The notes under the pieces are model-generated. The model had not been told where the DNA came from. It ran no database searches and worked only from the letters and a program-made list of their open reading frames with translations. This document shows positions 9,907 to 21,340 of a stretch of 64,000 nt of DNA, in pieces; the stretch's first letter is position 1; each line of letters begins with the position of its first letter. The DNA comes from Burkholderia sp. GAS332. Its GTDB lineage: Bacteria > Pseudomonadota > Gammaproteobacteria > Burkholderiales > Burkholderiaceae. Location: contig FSRV01000001.1 of assembly GCA_900142905.1 (NCBI GenBank), positions 1,674,001 through 1,738,000 on the forward strand, read 5' to 3'. The position numbers were made by a program, and so were the translations under genes.

Positions 9907-11244
9907 ATGAAACCCGTTATTGCCCTGGTTGGGCGCCCCAATGTGGGGAAATCCACGCTATTCAACCGCCTCACGCGCACGCGTGATGCGCTGGTTGCCG
10001 ACCTGCCCGGTCTCACCCGCGATCGCCATTACGGCGAGGGGCGCGCCGGCGACCGGCCGTATCTGGTCGTCGATACCGGCGGCTTCGAGCCGGTCGCGAA
10101 AGACGGCATCCTGCATGAGATGGCGCGTCAAACCCGCCAGGCGGTCGAGGAATCGGACGTCGTCGTGTTCATCGTCGACGGCCGCAACGGTCTCGCGCCG
10201 CAGGACAAGACGATTGCCGACTACCTGCGCAAGACCGGCCGGCCGATCTTCCTCGTCGTGAACAAGGCGGAGGGGATGAAGTACAGCAATGTGGCCGCCG
10301 ACTTCTACGAACTCGGTCTAGGCGACCCGCGCGCGATTTCGTCGGCACACGGCGACGGCGTCACCGAAATGATCAACGAGGCGCTGGCTGTCGCGTACGC
10401 CGGGCAGCCGGAAGAGAGCGACGAGGAAAAGCAGGCGCACGGCGTGAAGATCGCGATCGTCGGGCGGCCGAACGTCGGCAAGTCGACCTTGATCAATGCG
10501 CTGGTGGGCGAAGAGCGCGTGATTGCGTTCGACATGCCGGGCACCACGCGCGATTCGATCTACGTCGACTTCGAGCGTCAGGGCAAGCCCTACACGCTGA
10601 TCGACACGGCCGGTTTGCGCCGCCGCGGCAAGGTGTTCGAAGCGATCGAGAAATTCTCGGTGGTGAAGACGCTGCAATCGATCTCGGACGCGAACGTCGT
10701 GATCCTGCTGCTCGACGCACAACAGGATATTTCCGAACAGGACGCGCACATTGCCGGTTTCGTGGTGGAGCAGGGCCGCGCGCTGGTGGTCGGCGTGAAC
10801 AAGTGGGACGGGCTCGATTCGCATGTGCGCGAGCGCACCAAGGCGGACATCGAGCGCAAACTAAAATTTCTCGACTTCGCCAAATTCCACTTCATTTCCG
10901 CCGCGGAAAAAACCGGGATTGGCCCGCTGATGCGCTCGGTCGACGACGCTTACGCCGCGGCGATGGCCAAGCTGCCGACGCCGAAGTTGACGCGCGCGCT
11001 GATCGAGGCCGTGGAATTCCAGCAACCGCGCCGGCGCGGTCCGGTGCGCCCGAAACTGCGTTACGCGCACCAGGGCGGACAGAATCCGCCGATCATCGTC
11101 ATTCACGGTAACGCGCTCGATGCGATCACCGAAACGTACAAACGCTACCTCGAAAACCGCTTCCGGGAAACTTTCAAGCTGACTGGGACTCCATTGCGCA
11201 TAGAGTTCAGATCGTCGACGAACCCTTACGCGGAAAAAGGCTGA
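9907..11244 (+). CDS. der: Ribosome biogenesis GTPase Der (EngA)
   Basis: A 445-residue essential GTPase for maturation of the 50S subunit. Two consecutive G domains are clear: each begins with GRPNVGKST (residues about 8 and 188), followed by DTGG/DTAG and NKxE/NKWD motifs. The C-terminal KH-like domain ends at NPYAEKG. The 427-base gap before it (9480-9906) holds no gene I can support; it presumably carries the der promoter, but no convincing hexamers were seen. Confidence 0.98.
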   Translation: MKPVIALVGRPNVGKSTLFNRLTRTRDALVADLPGLTRDRHYGEGRAGDRPYLVVDTGGFEPVAKDGILHEMARQTRQAVEESDVVVFIVDGRNGLAPQDKTIADYLRKTGRPIFLVVNKAEGMKYSNVAADFYELGLGDPRAISSAHGDGVTEMINEALAVAYAGQPEESDEEKQAHGVKIAIVGRPNVGKSTLINALVGEERVIAFDMPGTTRDSIYVDFERQGKPYTLIDTAGLRRRGKVFEAIEKFSVVKTLQSISDANVVILLLDAQQDISEQDAHIAGFVVEQGRALVVGVNKWDGLDSHVRERTKADIERKLKFLDFAKFHFISAAEKTGIGPLMRSVDDAYAAAMAKLPTPKLTRALIEAVEFQQPRRRGPVRPKLRYAHQGGQNPPIIVIHGNALDAITETYKRYLENRFRETFKLTGTPLRIEFRSSTNPYAEKG

Positions 11245-11398
11245 AACTCAGGCTGAAACCCGCGTGTGTGTTGGGTTTGGCCGCACGGCCGGGCCTCTCG
11301 CGCAAAAATGAAAATCGGCTATAGTGTAGCGGTTGACGGCGGATCTCTTTTTCTTCGTCGTCAATTCAGTCAACCTGCAAAAAAATACGGAGTTTGCT

Positions 11399-11635
11399 AT
11401 GAGCAACAAAGGGCAATTGTTACAAGACCCGTTTTTGAACGCACTGCGTAAAGAGCACGTGCCGGTGTCGATCTACTTGGTCAACGGCATCAAGCTTCAA
11501 GGGAACATCGAATCGTTCGACCAGTACGTCGTGTTGCTCAGGAATACGGTCACCCAGATGGTCTACAAGCACGCAATTTCGACTGTCGTGCCTGCCCGTC
11601 CGGTGAATTTCCACCCGGATTCCGAACAGTCCTAA
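11399..11635 (+). CDS. hfq: RNA chaperone Hfq
   Basis: A 78-residue Sm-like protein that pairs small RNAs with mRNAs. It starts at [19 protein letters not shown] and carries the Sm2 YKHAIS motif. The start at 11399 follows CGGAG at 11388-11392; an upstream in-frame extension is open but is not part of the family. A TATAGT at 11320-11325 could be a -10 element. der-hfq-hflX order is conserved. Confidence 0.98.
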   Translation: MSNKGQLLQDPFLNALRKEHVPVSIYLVNGIKLQGNIESFDQYVVLLRNTVTQMVYKHAISTVVPARPVNFHPDSEQS

Positions 11636-11665
11636 CCCCCGTCGCGGCCGGCGTAGCGTCGCCCG

Positions 11666-12880
11666 TTGGCGATTACTCCCGGCCGCCTCATTTTGATACC
11701 CTCCAATTTGATCAATGCAGCGCTTGTCGGCATCGACTTCGGTAAGATCGACTTCGAAGCCAGCCTAGAAGAACTCAGCCTGCTCGCGCAAAGCGCGGGC
11801 GCGAATCCCTTAGTCACCCTCACGGGGCGCCGGTCCAGTCCCGATGCCAAGATGTTCGTCGGCAGCGGCAAGGCCGAAGAATTGCGTCTTGCGTGTGAGG
11901 CGAATGACATCGAACTCGTCATTTTCAATCACGCTCTGGCCCCTGCGCAGCAGCGCAATCTGGAGCAGGCGCTTAACCGCCGCGTGATCGATCGCACCAG
12001 CCTGATCCTCGATATTTTTGCGCAACGCGCCCGCAGCCATGAAGGCAAGCTGCAGGTGGAGCTCGCGCAGTTGCAGTATCTATCGACGCGGCTAATCCGC
12101 GCATGGACCCACCTTGAACGCCAGAAAGGCGGTATTGGTTTGCGCGGCCCTGGTGAAACGCAGCTCGAAACCGACCGCCGTTTGATCGGCGAGCGGATCA
12201 AGGCGCTCAAAACCCGCCTCGAAAAGCTGCGCCGTCAGCACGGCACGCAGCGCCGCGCGCGCAGCCGTAACCAGACCATGTCCGTCTCGCTGGTCGGCTA
12301 CACGAATGCGGGCAAATCCACCCTTTTCAATGCGCTGACGAAGGCCCAGGCGTACGCCGCCGACCAGTTGTTCGCCACGCTGGATACTACGTCCCGCCGC
12401 GTCTATCTCGGCGACGAAGCCGGCCAGGTGGTGGTATCCGACACGGTCGGTTTCATCCGCGAATTGCCTCACCAACTGGTCGCGGCTTTCCGCGCCACGC
12501 TCGAAGAAACCATCCACGCCGACCTGCTGCTGCATGTGGTCGACGCGTCGAGCGCCGTGCGCCTCGATCAGATCGATCAGGTGAATGAGGTGTTGCACGC
12601 AATCGGTGCGGATACGATCCGTCAGGTGCTGGTGTTCAACAAGATCGACGCCGTGCCGGAGTTGGCGGCCCGTGGCGACGCGGTCGAGCGGGATGAGTAT
12701 GGTAATATTTCGCGCGTCTTTTTGAGCGCGCGCACGGGGCAAGGGCTGGATACATTGCGCGCTGCCATCGCTGAAATCGCGACTGCCGAACCTCTCTCCG
12801 ATACGTTGGTCGATCTGTCGGAAGAAGACCGGTCGGCAGCACCACGCGAGGACCGCAAGGTCTCAGAACTCGGGCACTGA
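11666..12880 (+). CDS. hflX: GTPase HflX
   Basis: A ribosome-splitting and rescue GTPase. The N-terminal HflX domain begins INAALVGIDFGKIDFEASL; the G1 motif is GYTNAGKST at about 210, with DTVGF and NKID following. No ATG start is available: TTG codons at 11666, 11693 and 11708 are all possible, and the conserved region begins at 11708. It lies directly after hfq and before hflK, as in most proteobacteria. Confidence 0.95.
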   Translation: MAITPGRLILIPSNLINAALVGIDFGKIDFEASLEELSLLAQSAGANPLVTLTGRRSSPDAKMFVGSGKAEELRLACEANDIELVIFNHALAPAQQRNLEQALNRRVIDRTSLILDIFAQRARSHEGKLQVELAQLQYLSTRLIRAWTHLERQKGGIGLRGPGETQLETDRRLIGERIKALKTRLEKLRRQHGTQRRARSRNQTMSVSLVGYTNAGKSTLFNALTKAQAYAADQLFATLDTTSRRVYLGDEAGQVVVSDTVGFIRELPHQLVAAFRATLEETIHADLLLHVVDASSAVRLDQIDQVNEVLHAIGADTIRQVLVFNKIDAVPELAARGDAVERDEYGNISRVFLSARTGQGLDTLRAAIAEIATAEPLSDTLVDLSEEDRSAAPREDRKVSELGH

Positions 12881-12929
12881 CCCGCTCCAATTGCACTGAC
12901 CCGCTGTCTACTCTGGTGAACGAACACAG

Positions 12930-14303
12930 GTGAACGATTACAACGAGCGGAGTATCTGGTTGCGCATGCGCGCCATGCTTTCACTGAACGATCCGCGCTG
13001 GGGCCGGGGCGACGGCAATGGCGACCGCCAACGCCCCAACGAACCCAAGCGTCCGCCGGCCAAGGACGGTGAAGGTCCGCCCGATCTCGACGAGATGTGG
13101 CGCGATTTCAACCGCCGTATGAGCCGGGTGTTCGGCCGCAAGGGCGGCGGTGCGGGTGGTGGCCGTCCGGACAACGGCCGCGGCGCGCGCATCGGCGTGG
13201 GCATCGTGATCGGCGTGCTGATCGCGATCTATCTCGGCAGCGGTGTGTTCGTCGTGCAGGATGGCCAGGCCGGCGTCGTGATGCAGTTCGGCAAGTATCG
13301 CTACACCGCGGGGCAGGGGGTGCATTGGCGCCTGCCGTATCCGTTCGAAGCGCACGAGTTCGTCAATATCGGCCAGATCCGCCAGGTGGAGATCGGCCGT
13401 AACAATGTGGTGCGTCTCGCCAACGTGAAAGACGCGTCGATGCTCACGCGCGACGGCGATATCGTCGACGTGCGCTTTGCCGTGCAGTTCCAGGTGAGCA
13501 AGCCGACCGATTATCTCTTCCGCAGCGTCGATCCCGATCAGAGCGTGACGCAGGCCGCGCAGGCGGCGGTGCGCAGCATCGTCGGTGCGCGCAGCACCAA
13601 TGACATCCTCGCTCAGGATCGCGAAGCAATTCGCCAGCAATTGATGGCGTCGATTCAGCAATCCCTGGATGAAGACCAGTCCGGCCTCGCCGTGACCGGT
13701 GTCACGATCCAGGGCGTGCAGGTGCCCGACCAGGTGCAAGCCGCTTTCGACGACGCCGCCAAAGTGCGTCAGGACAACGAGCACGCCAAGCGTGACGCGC
13801 AAGCGTATGCCGCCGATCTGCTGCCGCGCGCGCAAGCCGACGTCGCGCGCCAGATCGACGAAGCGAAAACGTATAGCGAAAAGACCGTGGCCCAGGCACA
13901 AGGCGACGCTGATCGCTTCAAGCAGGTCTACGCGCAGTACTCGAAAGCGCCCGCTGTGATTCGCGAGCGCATGTACCTGGAAACCATGCAGCAGATCTAT
14001 TCGAATACGACCAAGGTGTTTGTGGACAGCAAGAGCGGCAACAACGTGCTGTATCTGCCGCTCGACAAGCTGGTCGAGCAGACTCGCCAGCGCGTTGCCG
14101 ACGCCGCTGCGGCTGCGTCCGGTGCTGCCGTTGCGTCGGCTGCTGCCGCGCCGCAAGCCGCGAGCAACGCAGCCGCGCCGTCTGCCGCGCCGTCCGCACC
14201 TGCCGCGGTCTCGACGCCTGCCAGCCAGGCGGCAGCCAGCAGCGACGCACTGCGTTCACGCGACTCCTTCCGCAGCCGTATGCGCGAAGACGACGTTCAA
14301 TAA
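12930..14303 (+). CDS. hflK: FtsH modulator HflK
   Basis: A 457-residue SPFH/prohibitin-type membrane protein. The N-terminus is rich in Arg/Pro/Gly (cytoplasmic), one transmembrane helix lies at about 86-108, then the SPFH domain (GKYRYTAGQGVHWRLPYPFE) and a coiled-coil tail. HflK and HflC form a cage around the FtsH protease. A GTG start at 12930 gives MNDYNERSIWLRMRAML. The C-terminal tail is an unusually long Ala/Ser-rich stretch. Confidence 0.96.
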   Translation: MNDYNERSIWLRMRAMLSLNDPRWGRGDGNGDRQRPNEPKRPPAKDGEGPPDLDEMWRDFNRRMSRVFGRKGGGAGGGRPDNGRGARIGVGIVIGVLIAIYLGSGVFVVQDGQAGVVMQFGKYRYTAGQGVHWRLPYPFEAHEFVNIGQIRQVEIGRNNVVRLANVKDASMLTRDGDIVDVRFAVQFQVSKPTDYLFRSVDPDQSVTQAAQAAVRSIVGARSTNDILAQDREAIRQQLMASIQQSLDEDQSGLAVTGVTIQGVQVPDQVQAAFDDAAKVRQDNEHAKRDAQAYAADLLPRAQADVARQIDEAKTYSEKTVAQAQGDADRFKQVYAQYSKAPAVIRERMYLETMQQIYSNTTKVFVDSKSGNNVLYLPLDKLVEQTRQRVADAAAAASGAAVASAAAAPQAASNAAAPSAAPSAPAAVSTPASQAAASSDALRSRDSFRSRMREDDVQ

Positions 14304-14315
14304 GGAGCGCACACC

Positions 14316-15218
14316 ATGAACAAGATCATTGCGCTCGTCGTTGCCGTAGTCATTGTGCTGTTCGCCGCATCGTCGATGGTATTCGTGGTCGACCAGCGGC
14401 ACATGGCCGTGCTGTCATCGCATGGCGACACCGCGCCGGCCTTGCTCGGCCCCGGTCTGCATGTGAAGTTGCCGCCGCCGCTGCAAACGGTCACGCTGGT
14501 CGATAACCGCATTCAGTCGCTCGACGCGCCGGATGAAGATCGCTATGTCACATCGGACAAAACCGACCTGCTGGCCAACCCGGTCATCAAATACCGTGTG
14601 ACCGATCCGCTTAAGCTGCTCGCCGAAACCAAGGGCGACGTGCAAAGCTTGCCGGACCGTCTGGCGCTGCTGTCGCGCAGCGCGCTCGGCGATGCGTTCG
14701 GCAAGGTCACGCTGACCGATGCGCTTGCGAAGCAACAAGCCGTTGCCGACGAAGCACGTGGCGCGATGGATAAAGCCGCGGCATCGCTGGGCGTTTCGGT
14801 GCTCGACGTGCAACTCACGCGCGTCGATTTCCCGGCGGCGATGGCCGACACGGTCTACAAGCGGATGATCGCCGCACGCCAGCAGGTGGCAGCCGACGAA
14901 CGTGCGAAGGGCACGGCCGAGGCCGACCAGATCAAGGCGGACGCCGTCAGCCAGCAACAGGCGATTCTCGCGGACGGCTATAGTCAGGCGCAGACCATCA
15001 AGGGCGAGGGCGATGCCAAGGCAGCGGAAATCGCGGCCGCCGCATACAACAGCGACCCGCAGTTCTACCAGTTTTATCAAAGCATGCAGGCGTACAAGAA
15101 CACCTTCAAGCCGGGCGACGTGATCGTGGTCGACCCGAGCAACGAGTTCTTCCGCTTCATGCGTAGCCCGACCGGCGGCGCCGCCCCGGACGCTCCCGCG
15201 GTACCGCGCAAACACTGA
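14316..15218 (+). CDS. hflC: FtsH modulator HflC
   Basis: A 300-residue SPFH-domain partner of HflK with an N-terminal signal-anchor helix (IIALVVAVVIVLFAASSMVFVV) and a periplasmic prohibitin-like domain. Starts 12 bases after hflK with an AAGGAG site, so the two are co-translated. Confidence 0.96.
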   Translation: MNKIIALVVAVVIVLFAASSMVFVVDQRHMAVLSSHGDTAPALLGPGLHVKLPPPLQTVTLVDNRIQSLDAPDEDRYVTSDKTDLLANPVIKYRVTDPLKLLAETKGDVQSLPDRLALLSRSALGDAFGKVTLTDALAKQQAVADEARGAMDKAAASLGVSVLDVQLTRVDFPAAMADTVYKRMIAARQQVAADERAKGTAEADQIKADAVSQQQAILADGYSQAQTIKGEGDAKAAEIAAAAYNSDPQFYQFYQSMQAYKNTFKPGDVIVVDPSNEFFRFMRSPTGGAAPDAPAVPRKH

Positions 15219-15262
15219 TAACCGGAAGGCCGCGGCATCCGCATCGCGGCCCCTTCATTCGC

Positions 15263-15454
15263 ATGGACATAGCCGGCTCGTTACTGCTCGCGATCGCATT
15301 GATGCTGATTATCGAAGGGATGTTTCCCTTCGTCTTTCCGAGCGCCTGGCGCGACACGTTCCGTAAAATAGCGGAACGGCCGCCGCATCAGATTCGCGTC
15401 GGCGGGCTGGTCGTGATGGTGCTCGGGCTGATCCTGCTGTTTATCGTGACCTGA
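15263..15454 (+). CDS. Small membrane protein, DUF2065 family
   Basis: A 63-residue protein with two hydrophobic helices (LLLAIALMLIIEGMFPF and VVMVLGLILLFIV). The DUF2065/YjeT-like family is typically encoded between hflC and hisZ/purA, as here. Function unknown; small size and position suggest an accessory of the HflKC system, which is only an inference. Confidence 0.85.
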   Translation: MDIAGSLLLAIALMLIIEGMFPFVFPSAWRDTFRKIAERPPHQIRVGGLVVMVLGLILLFIVT

Positions 15455-15677
15455 AGGGGCGCTACGCAGCGCCCGTCGCTGCGCACGGCTGCGTTGGCGA
15501 CATGCGTGGCAACAGCGAGTATTCCGGCGCGGGCCAGGGTTGGCCAAGCTTGGCTAAGGGGCTGCGAAGGGCCGTTCCGAGGCCTGCTCCAGCCGCCAGA
15601 ATAGAGCCTTTGCCCGCCATTCACACTCACTTACCGGCGCACCCAGCTGCCGTGTTCAACGTCGTAGGACTGTATCG

Positions 15678-16829
15678 ATGTCGACCTGGTTACTTCCCGA
15701 GAATATCGCCGACGTGCTGCCGTCGGAAGCCCGCAAGATCGAAGAGTTGCGGCGCCATTTGCTGGACCGTTTCCGCTCGTACGGCTACGAGATGGTGATG
15801 CCGCCGCTGCTCGAGTACATCGAGTCGCTGCTCACCGGCGGCGGGCACGATCTGAATCTGCGCACCTTCAAGCTCGTCGATCAGATGTCCGGGCGCACGC
15901 TCGGTCTGCGCGCCGACATTACGCCGCAGGTGGCGCGGATCGACGCGCACTTGCTGAATCGTCAGAGCGTGACGCGCCTTTGCTATGCCGGCAATGTCGC
16001 GCATACGCGTCCGCGCGGCCTGCACGCCACGCGTGAGCAGATCCAGATCGGCGCGGAAATCTACGGCCACGCCGGTCTCGAAGCGGATCTGGAAATCCAG
16101 CAGTTGATGCTCGACGCGCTGCGTCTGGCCGGCCTCGCGAAAGTGCGGCTCGATTTGTGCCATGCGGGCGTGCTCGCCGCGTTGATCGAAGCGGAGCCTG
16201 CTGCGGCCGAACTGGGTCAATCGCTCTATGACGCGTTGGCCGGCAAGGATGTGCCGCGCCTCGTCGAGCTCACCGCCAATCTCACCCCGGTCACGCGCGA
16301 CGCATTGCGCTCGCTCCCCACGCTTTACGGTGACGCCTCGGTGCTCGACGAAGCTCGTGCACGCTTGCCGAACGCACCGGCCATCGCCCGCGCGCTCGAC
16401 GACCTCGCGTTTCTCGCGAGCCAGGTGGAAGGCGCCGAAGTGATGATCGATCTGGCCGATTTGCGCGGCTACGCGTACCACAGCGGCGTGATGTTCTCGG
16501 CGTATGTCGATGGCGTGCCGAATGCGGTTGCGCGCGGCGGCCGTTACGACCACGTCGGCCAGGCCTATGGCCGTGCACGCGCGGCCACCGGCTTCTCGCT
16601 CGATCTGCGCGAGGTCGCGCGTATTTCGCCCGTAGAAGCCCGCAGCAGCGCGATTCTTGCACCGTGGCAGCACGACGAAGCGTTGCGCACCAGCGTCGCC
16701 GCGCTGCGTAACGCCGGTGAAGTCGTGATCCAGGCACTGCCTGGCCACGAGCACGATCTGGACGAATTCGCCTGCGACCGTGTATTGGTCGAGCGCAACG
16801 GCGCGTGGGTGGTTGAACCCCGTCCCTGA
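15678..16829 (+). CDS. hisZ: ATP phosphoribosyltransferase regulatory subunit HisZ
   Basis: A 383-residue protein with a HisRS-like catalytic fold but without tRNA charging function. It pairs with the short HisG to make the first enzyme of histidine synthesis. Recognisable segments: [48 protein letters not shown] and [10 protein letters not shown]. The position upstream of purA is conserved in Burkholderiaceae. The 223-base gap before it (15455-15677) holds no supported gene. Confidence 0.95.
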   Translation: MSTWLLPENIADVLPSEARKIEELRRHLLDRFRSYGYEMVMPPLLEYIESLLTGGGHDLNLRTFKLVDQMSGRTLGLRADITPQVARIDAHLLNRQSVTRLCYAGNVAHTRPRGLHATREQIQIGAEIYGHAGLEADLEIQQLMLDALRLAGLAKVRLDLCHAGVLAALIEAEPAAAELGQSLYDALAGKDVPRLVELTANLTPVTRDALRSLPTLYGDASVLDEARARLPNAPAIARALDDLAFLASQVEGAEVMIDLADLRGYAYHSGVMFSAYVDGVPNAVARGGRYDHVGQAYGRARAATGFSLDLREVARISPVEARSSAILAPWQHDEALRTSVAALRNAGEVVIQALPGHEHDLDEFACDRVLVERNGAWVVEPRP

Positions 16830-17001
16830 GCACGAAGAGATAGACCGCTTGCGGGGCGACCCAAGGGCATTTCAGAAGGCGTCCAAAGCGTCGCCGGACC
16901 CGGCGCGGCCACTCGCCGCGCTATTTTCGATATACCCACCATAACGTGCATACCATTGAGCGGAAACGGAAAAATTCGGAAGGTTCCGCGAACATAGGTA
17001 G

Positions 17002-18378
<1,377 letters not shown>

Positions 18379-18381
18379 GCC

Positions 18382-18972
18382 ATGGTGCAAGGTGTACCCA
18401 TGATTGCGATGAAAGATCCGCGCAACGATGAGAAGAACCTGTGGGTCGGCTGGGACGAGTATCACCGGCTGATCGAACTGCTGGCGTTGCAAGTGCACGA
18501 GTCGGGCTGGAAGTTCGACAAGATCCTGTGTCTCGCGCGCGGCGGTTTGCGCGTCGGCGATCAGCTCTCGCGTATTTACGATCTGCCGCTGGCCATTCTT
18601 GCCACCAGTTCGTACCGCGAAGCGGCCGGCACGGAGCAGGGCGACCTCGATATCGCGCAATACATCACGATGACGCGCGGCGAACTGCACGGCAACGTGC
18701 TGCTGGTCGACGACCTGGTTGATTCCGGTGTGACGCTGGCACGCGTGCAGCAGCATCTGAAAGAACGCTATCCGGCGATCACCGCGGTGCGTTCGGCGGT
18801 GCTCTGGTACAAGGGCTGCTCGAAAGTGAAGCCCGACTACCATGTGCAGTATCTGCCTACCAATCCGTGGATTCACCAGCCGTTCGAGGAATGGGATACG
18901 GTTCGCCCGCACAACCTCGGCGCGTGGATCAAACGCGGCATGCAGCAGGAGCAGCAGTCGTCGGGCACGTGA
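18382..18972 (+). CDS. Phosphoribosyltransferase (Gpt/hypoxanthine type)
   Basis: A 196-residue type I phosphoribosyltransferase. The PRPP-binding signature is LLVDDLVDSGVTL at about residue 110. It begins three bases after purA, so it is translationally coupled; co-expression with purA fits a purine-salvage or related role. The substrate is not determined from sequence. Inner ATGs at 18400 and 18409 (MIAMKDPRN) may be the true start. Confidence 0.9.
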   Translation: MVQGVPMIAMKDPRNDEKNLWVGWDEYHRLIELLALQVHESGWKFDKILCLARGGLRVGDQLSRIYDLPLAILATSSYREAAGTEQGDLDIAQYITMTRGELHGNVLLVDDLVDSGVTLARVQQHLKERYPAITAVRSAVLWYKGCSKVKPDYHVQYLPTNPWIHQPFEEWDTVRPHNLGAWIKRGMQQEQQSSGT

Positions 18973-19024
18973 TGCGTGCTACGACGCCGTGCTTAGTGCG
19001 TCGTAGTCCGTGCAGTGTCTGCAG

Positions 19025-19053
19025 AACGGAGTCCGGTTGGGCTCCGTTTTTTT
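19025..19053 (+). terminator. Intrinsic terminator after purA-PRT
   Basis: ACGGAG stem, 10-base loop, CTCCGT stem and a run of T. It ends the purA unit. Confidence 0.85.
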
Positions 19054-19284
19054 ATGTGCGTCGTATGCACCGTATGTGTCGTATGTGTGTCGTGCGAGCG
19101 GCGCTGCGCAATATGCGCACACCGGCGCCGGCGAAACGCCAGACGCAGCAGACGCGCCCAAATCGCAGTGCTACACTTCGCGGACCATCCACGTGGTGTA
19201 TCCACAACAAGCCGGGCGGCGCTAAGCGGGCAGTTTAGAATAGCGGTCGTTTTTTCCGCTCAGGGAACGGATTTCCTCGCGTCT

Positions 19285-21171
19285 ATGACAGATAACAATC
19301 ACGTGCGCAAACAGCCTCTGCCTTCCCTCGCGATTGCCGCGATCGGGGTGGTGTTCGGCGATATCGGCACGAGCCCGCTGTACTCGCTGAAAGAGGCGTT
19401 CAGCCCGTCACATGGCATTCCGCTGACCGATCAATCGATTCTGGGCGTGATCTCGCTGCTGTTCTGGGCGATCGTGATCGTGGTCAGCATCAAGTACGTA
19501 TTGTTCGTGATGCGTGCCGACAACAACGGCGAGGGCGGTGTTCTCGCGCTGATGGCGCTGGCGCTGCGCTCGGTCGACCAGAAGTCGAAAGCGGCCGGTT
19601 TGCTGATGATGCTCGGCATCTTCGGTGCGTGCATGTTCTATGGCGACGCGGTAATTACGCCCGCCATTTCGGTGATCTCCGCGGTCGAGGGTCTGGAGAT
19701 CGCGGCGCCCAATATGTCGCATCTGGTGTTGCCGCTCACTATGGTGATTCTCGTGCTGCTGTTCTGGATTCAGCGGCACGGCACGGCCACCGTCGGCCGC
19801 CTGTTCGGTCCGATCATGGTGCTGTGGTTCCTGGTGCTCGCCGCGCTGGGTCTGTGGCACATCATGCAGTCGCCGAACGTGATCCGCGCATTGAACCCAT
19901 ATTACGCCTACACCTTCATGGCCGCGCATGTGTTGCAGGCCTACGTGGTGCTTGGCTCGGTCGTGCTGGTGCTGACCGGCGCCGAAGCGCTCTACGCCGA
20001 CATGGGTCACTTCGGCGCCAAACCGATCCGGATGGCGTGGTACTGCCTGGTGATGCCTTCGCTGGTGCTGAACTACTTCGGCCAGGGCGCGCTGCTGATG
20101 CATGACCCGAAGGCGATCGAAAACCCGTTCTTCCTGCTCGCGCCGGATTGGGCGTTGCTGCCGCTCGTGGTGCTGTCGACGGTGGCGACCGTGATTGCGT
20201 CGCAGGCCGTGATTTCCGGTGCCTATTCGCTGACGAGCCAGGCGATCCAGCTCGGCTACGTGCCGCGCATGAAGATCATGCACACGTCGGAATTGGCGAT
20301 CGGTCAGATCTATGTGCCGGTGGTGAACTGGATGCTGCTGTTCATCATTCTGTGCATCGTGATCGCGTTCAAGAGCTCGGATAATCTCGCCGCCGCCTAC
20401 GGTATCGCGGTGACGGCCACCATGGTGATCACCACGGTCCTCGCCTGTGTCGTGATGGTCAAGGTGTGGAAGTGGAACAAGTTCCTCGTGGCGATGATCA
20501 TCGGCGTGTTCATGGTGGTCGACTTAGGCTTTTTCGGCGCCAATCTGCTGAAGGTCGAAGAGGGCGGCTGGTTGCCACTCGGCATCGGCGCGTTGCTGTT
20601 TTTCCTGCTGATGACGTGGTTCAAGGGCAGGATGATCGTCAAGGAACGCACGGCCGCCGACGGTATTCCGCTCATGCCGTTCCTGCAGGGTTTGCTCGCG
20701 CACCCGCCGCATCGCGTGTCGGGTACGGCGATCTATCTGACCGGCAGTGATTCGCTCGTGCCGGTGAGTTTGCTGCACAACCTGAAGCACAATAAAGTGC
20801 TGCACGAGCGCACCATTTTCCTGACCTTCGTGACGCTCGATATTCCGTATGTGAAGGATGCTGAGCGCGTGACGGTCAAGGATCTCAACGGCGGCTTGTA
20901 TCTCGTCAAGGCGGCGTACGGTTTCAACGAAACGCCCGACGTGAAGGCAGTGCTGCTCGAAGTGGGCCGCACCCACGACATGACGTTCGAGTTGATGGAC
21001 ACGTCGTTCTTCCTGGCGCGCGAAACGGTGGTGCCAACGCAGTTGCCGGGCATGTCGGTGTGGCGCGAACGTGTGTTCGCATGGATGCATCAGAACGCCG
21101 CCAAGCCGACCGACTTCTTCAGTATCCCGGCCAACCGGGTGGTTGAGTTGGGGACGAAGATCGAGATCTGA
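19285..21171 (+). CDS. kup: Low-affinity potassium uptake protein Kup
   Basis: A 628-residue KUP/HAK/KT potassium-proton symporter with about 12 transmembrane helices and a C-terminal cytoplasmic domain. The signature [19 protein letters not shown] follows directly after the polar start MTDNNHVRK. The ATG at 19285 is chosen because homologues begin there; the frame stays open far upstream (to 19015) but that extension is not conserved. The upstream gap carries TAGAAT at 19236 as a possible -10. Confidence 0.95.
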   Translation: MTDNNHVRKQPLPSLAIAAIGVVFGDIGTSPLYSLKEAFSPSHGIPLTDQSILGVISLLFWAIVIVVSIKYVLFVMRADNNGEGGVLALMALALRSVDQKSKAAGLLMMLGIFGACMFYGDAVITPAISVISAVEGLEIAAPNMSHLVLPLTMVILVLLFWIQRHGTATVGRLFGPIMVLWFLVLAALGLWHIMQSPNVIRALNPYYAYTFMAAHVLQAYVVLGSVVLVLTGAEALYADMGHFGAKPIRMAWYCLVMPSLVLNYFGQGALLMHDPKAIENPFFLLAPDWALLPLVVLSTVATVIASQAVISGAYSLTSQAIQLGYVPRMKIMHTSELAIGQIYVPVVNWMLLFIILCIVIAFKSSDNLAAAYGIAVTATMVITTVLACVVMVKVWKWNKFLVAMIIGVFMVVDLGFFGANLLKVEEGGWLPLGIGALLFFLLMTWFKGRMIVKERTAADGIPLMPFLQGLLAHPPHRVSGTAIYLTGSDSLVPVSLLHNLKHNKVLHERTIFLTFVTLDIPYVKDAERVTVKDLNGGLYLVKAAYGFNETPDVKAVLLEVGRTHDMTFELMDTSFFLARETVVPTQLPGMSVWRERVFAWMHQNAAKPTDFFSIPANRVVELGTKIEI

Positions 21172-21250
21172 CGGCGCGCCCTGGTTCGTCCGCGCCTTGC
21201 ATGCCGGGGCGCGGTAAGTGGCGAGCGACAAGCGACACGCGGCAAGCGAT

Positions 21251-21283
21251 AAAAAAGCCCACGCAATTGCGTGGGCTTTTTTT
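21251..21283. terminator. Bidirectional intrinsic terminator
   Basis: AAAAAAGCCCACGC, AATT loop, GCGTGGGCTTTTTTT. It serves convergent kup and tex. Confidence 0.93.
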
Positions 21284-21340
21284 CGTCGTTCAGTCGCTCG
21301 AACATCAGCGCGCGAGTGGATCGCGCGCTGATGAATCCGC

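Noticed and set aside
19198..19206. GTATCCACA, near match to a DnaA box
   Set aside because: A single box without clustering upstream of kup; expected by chance.
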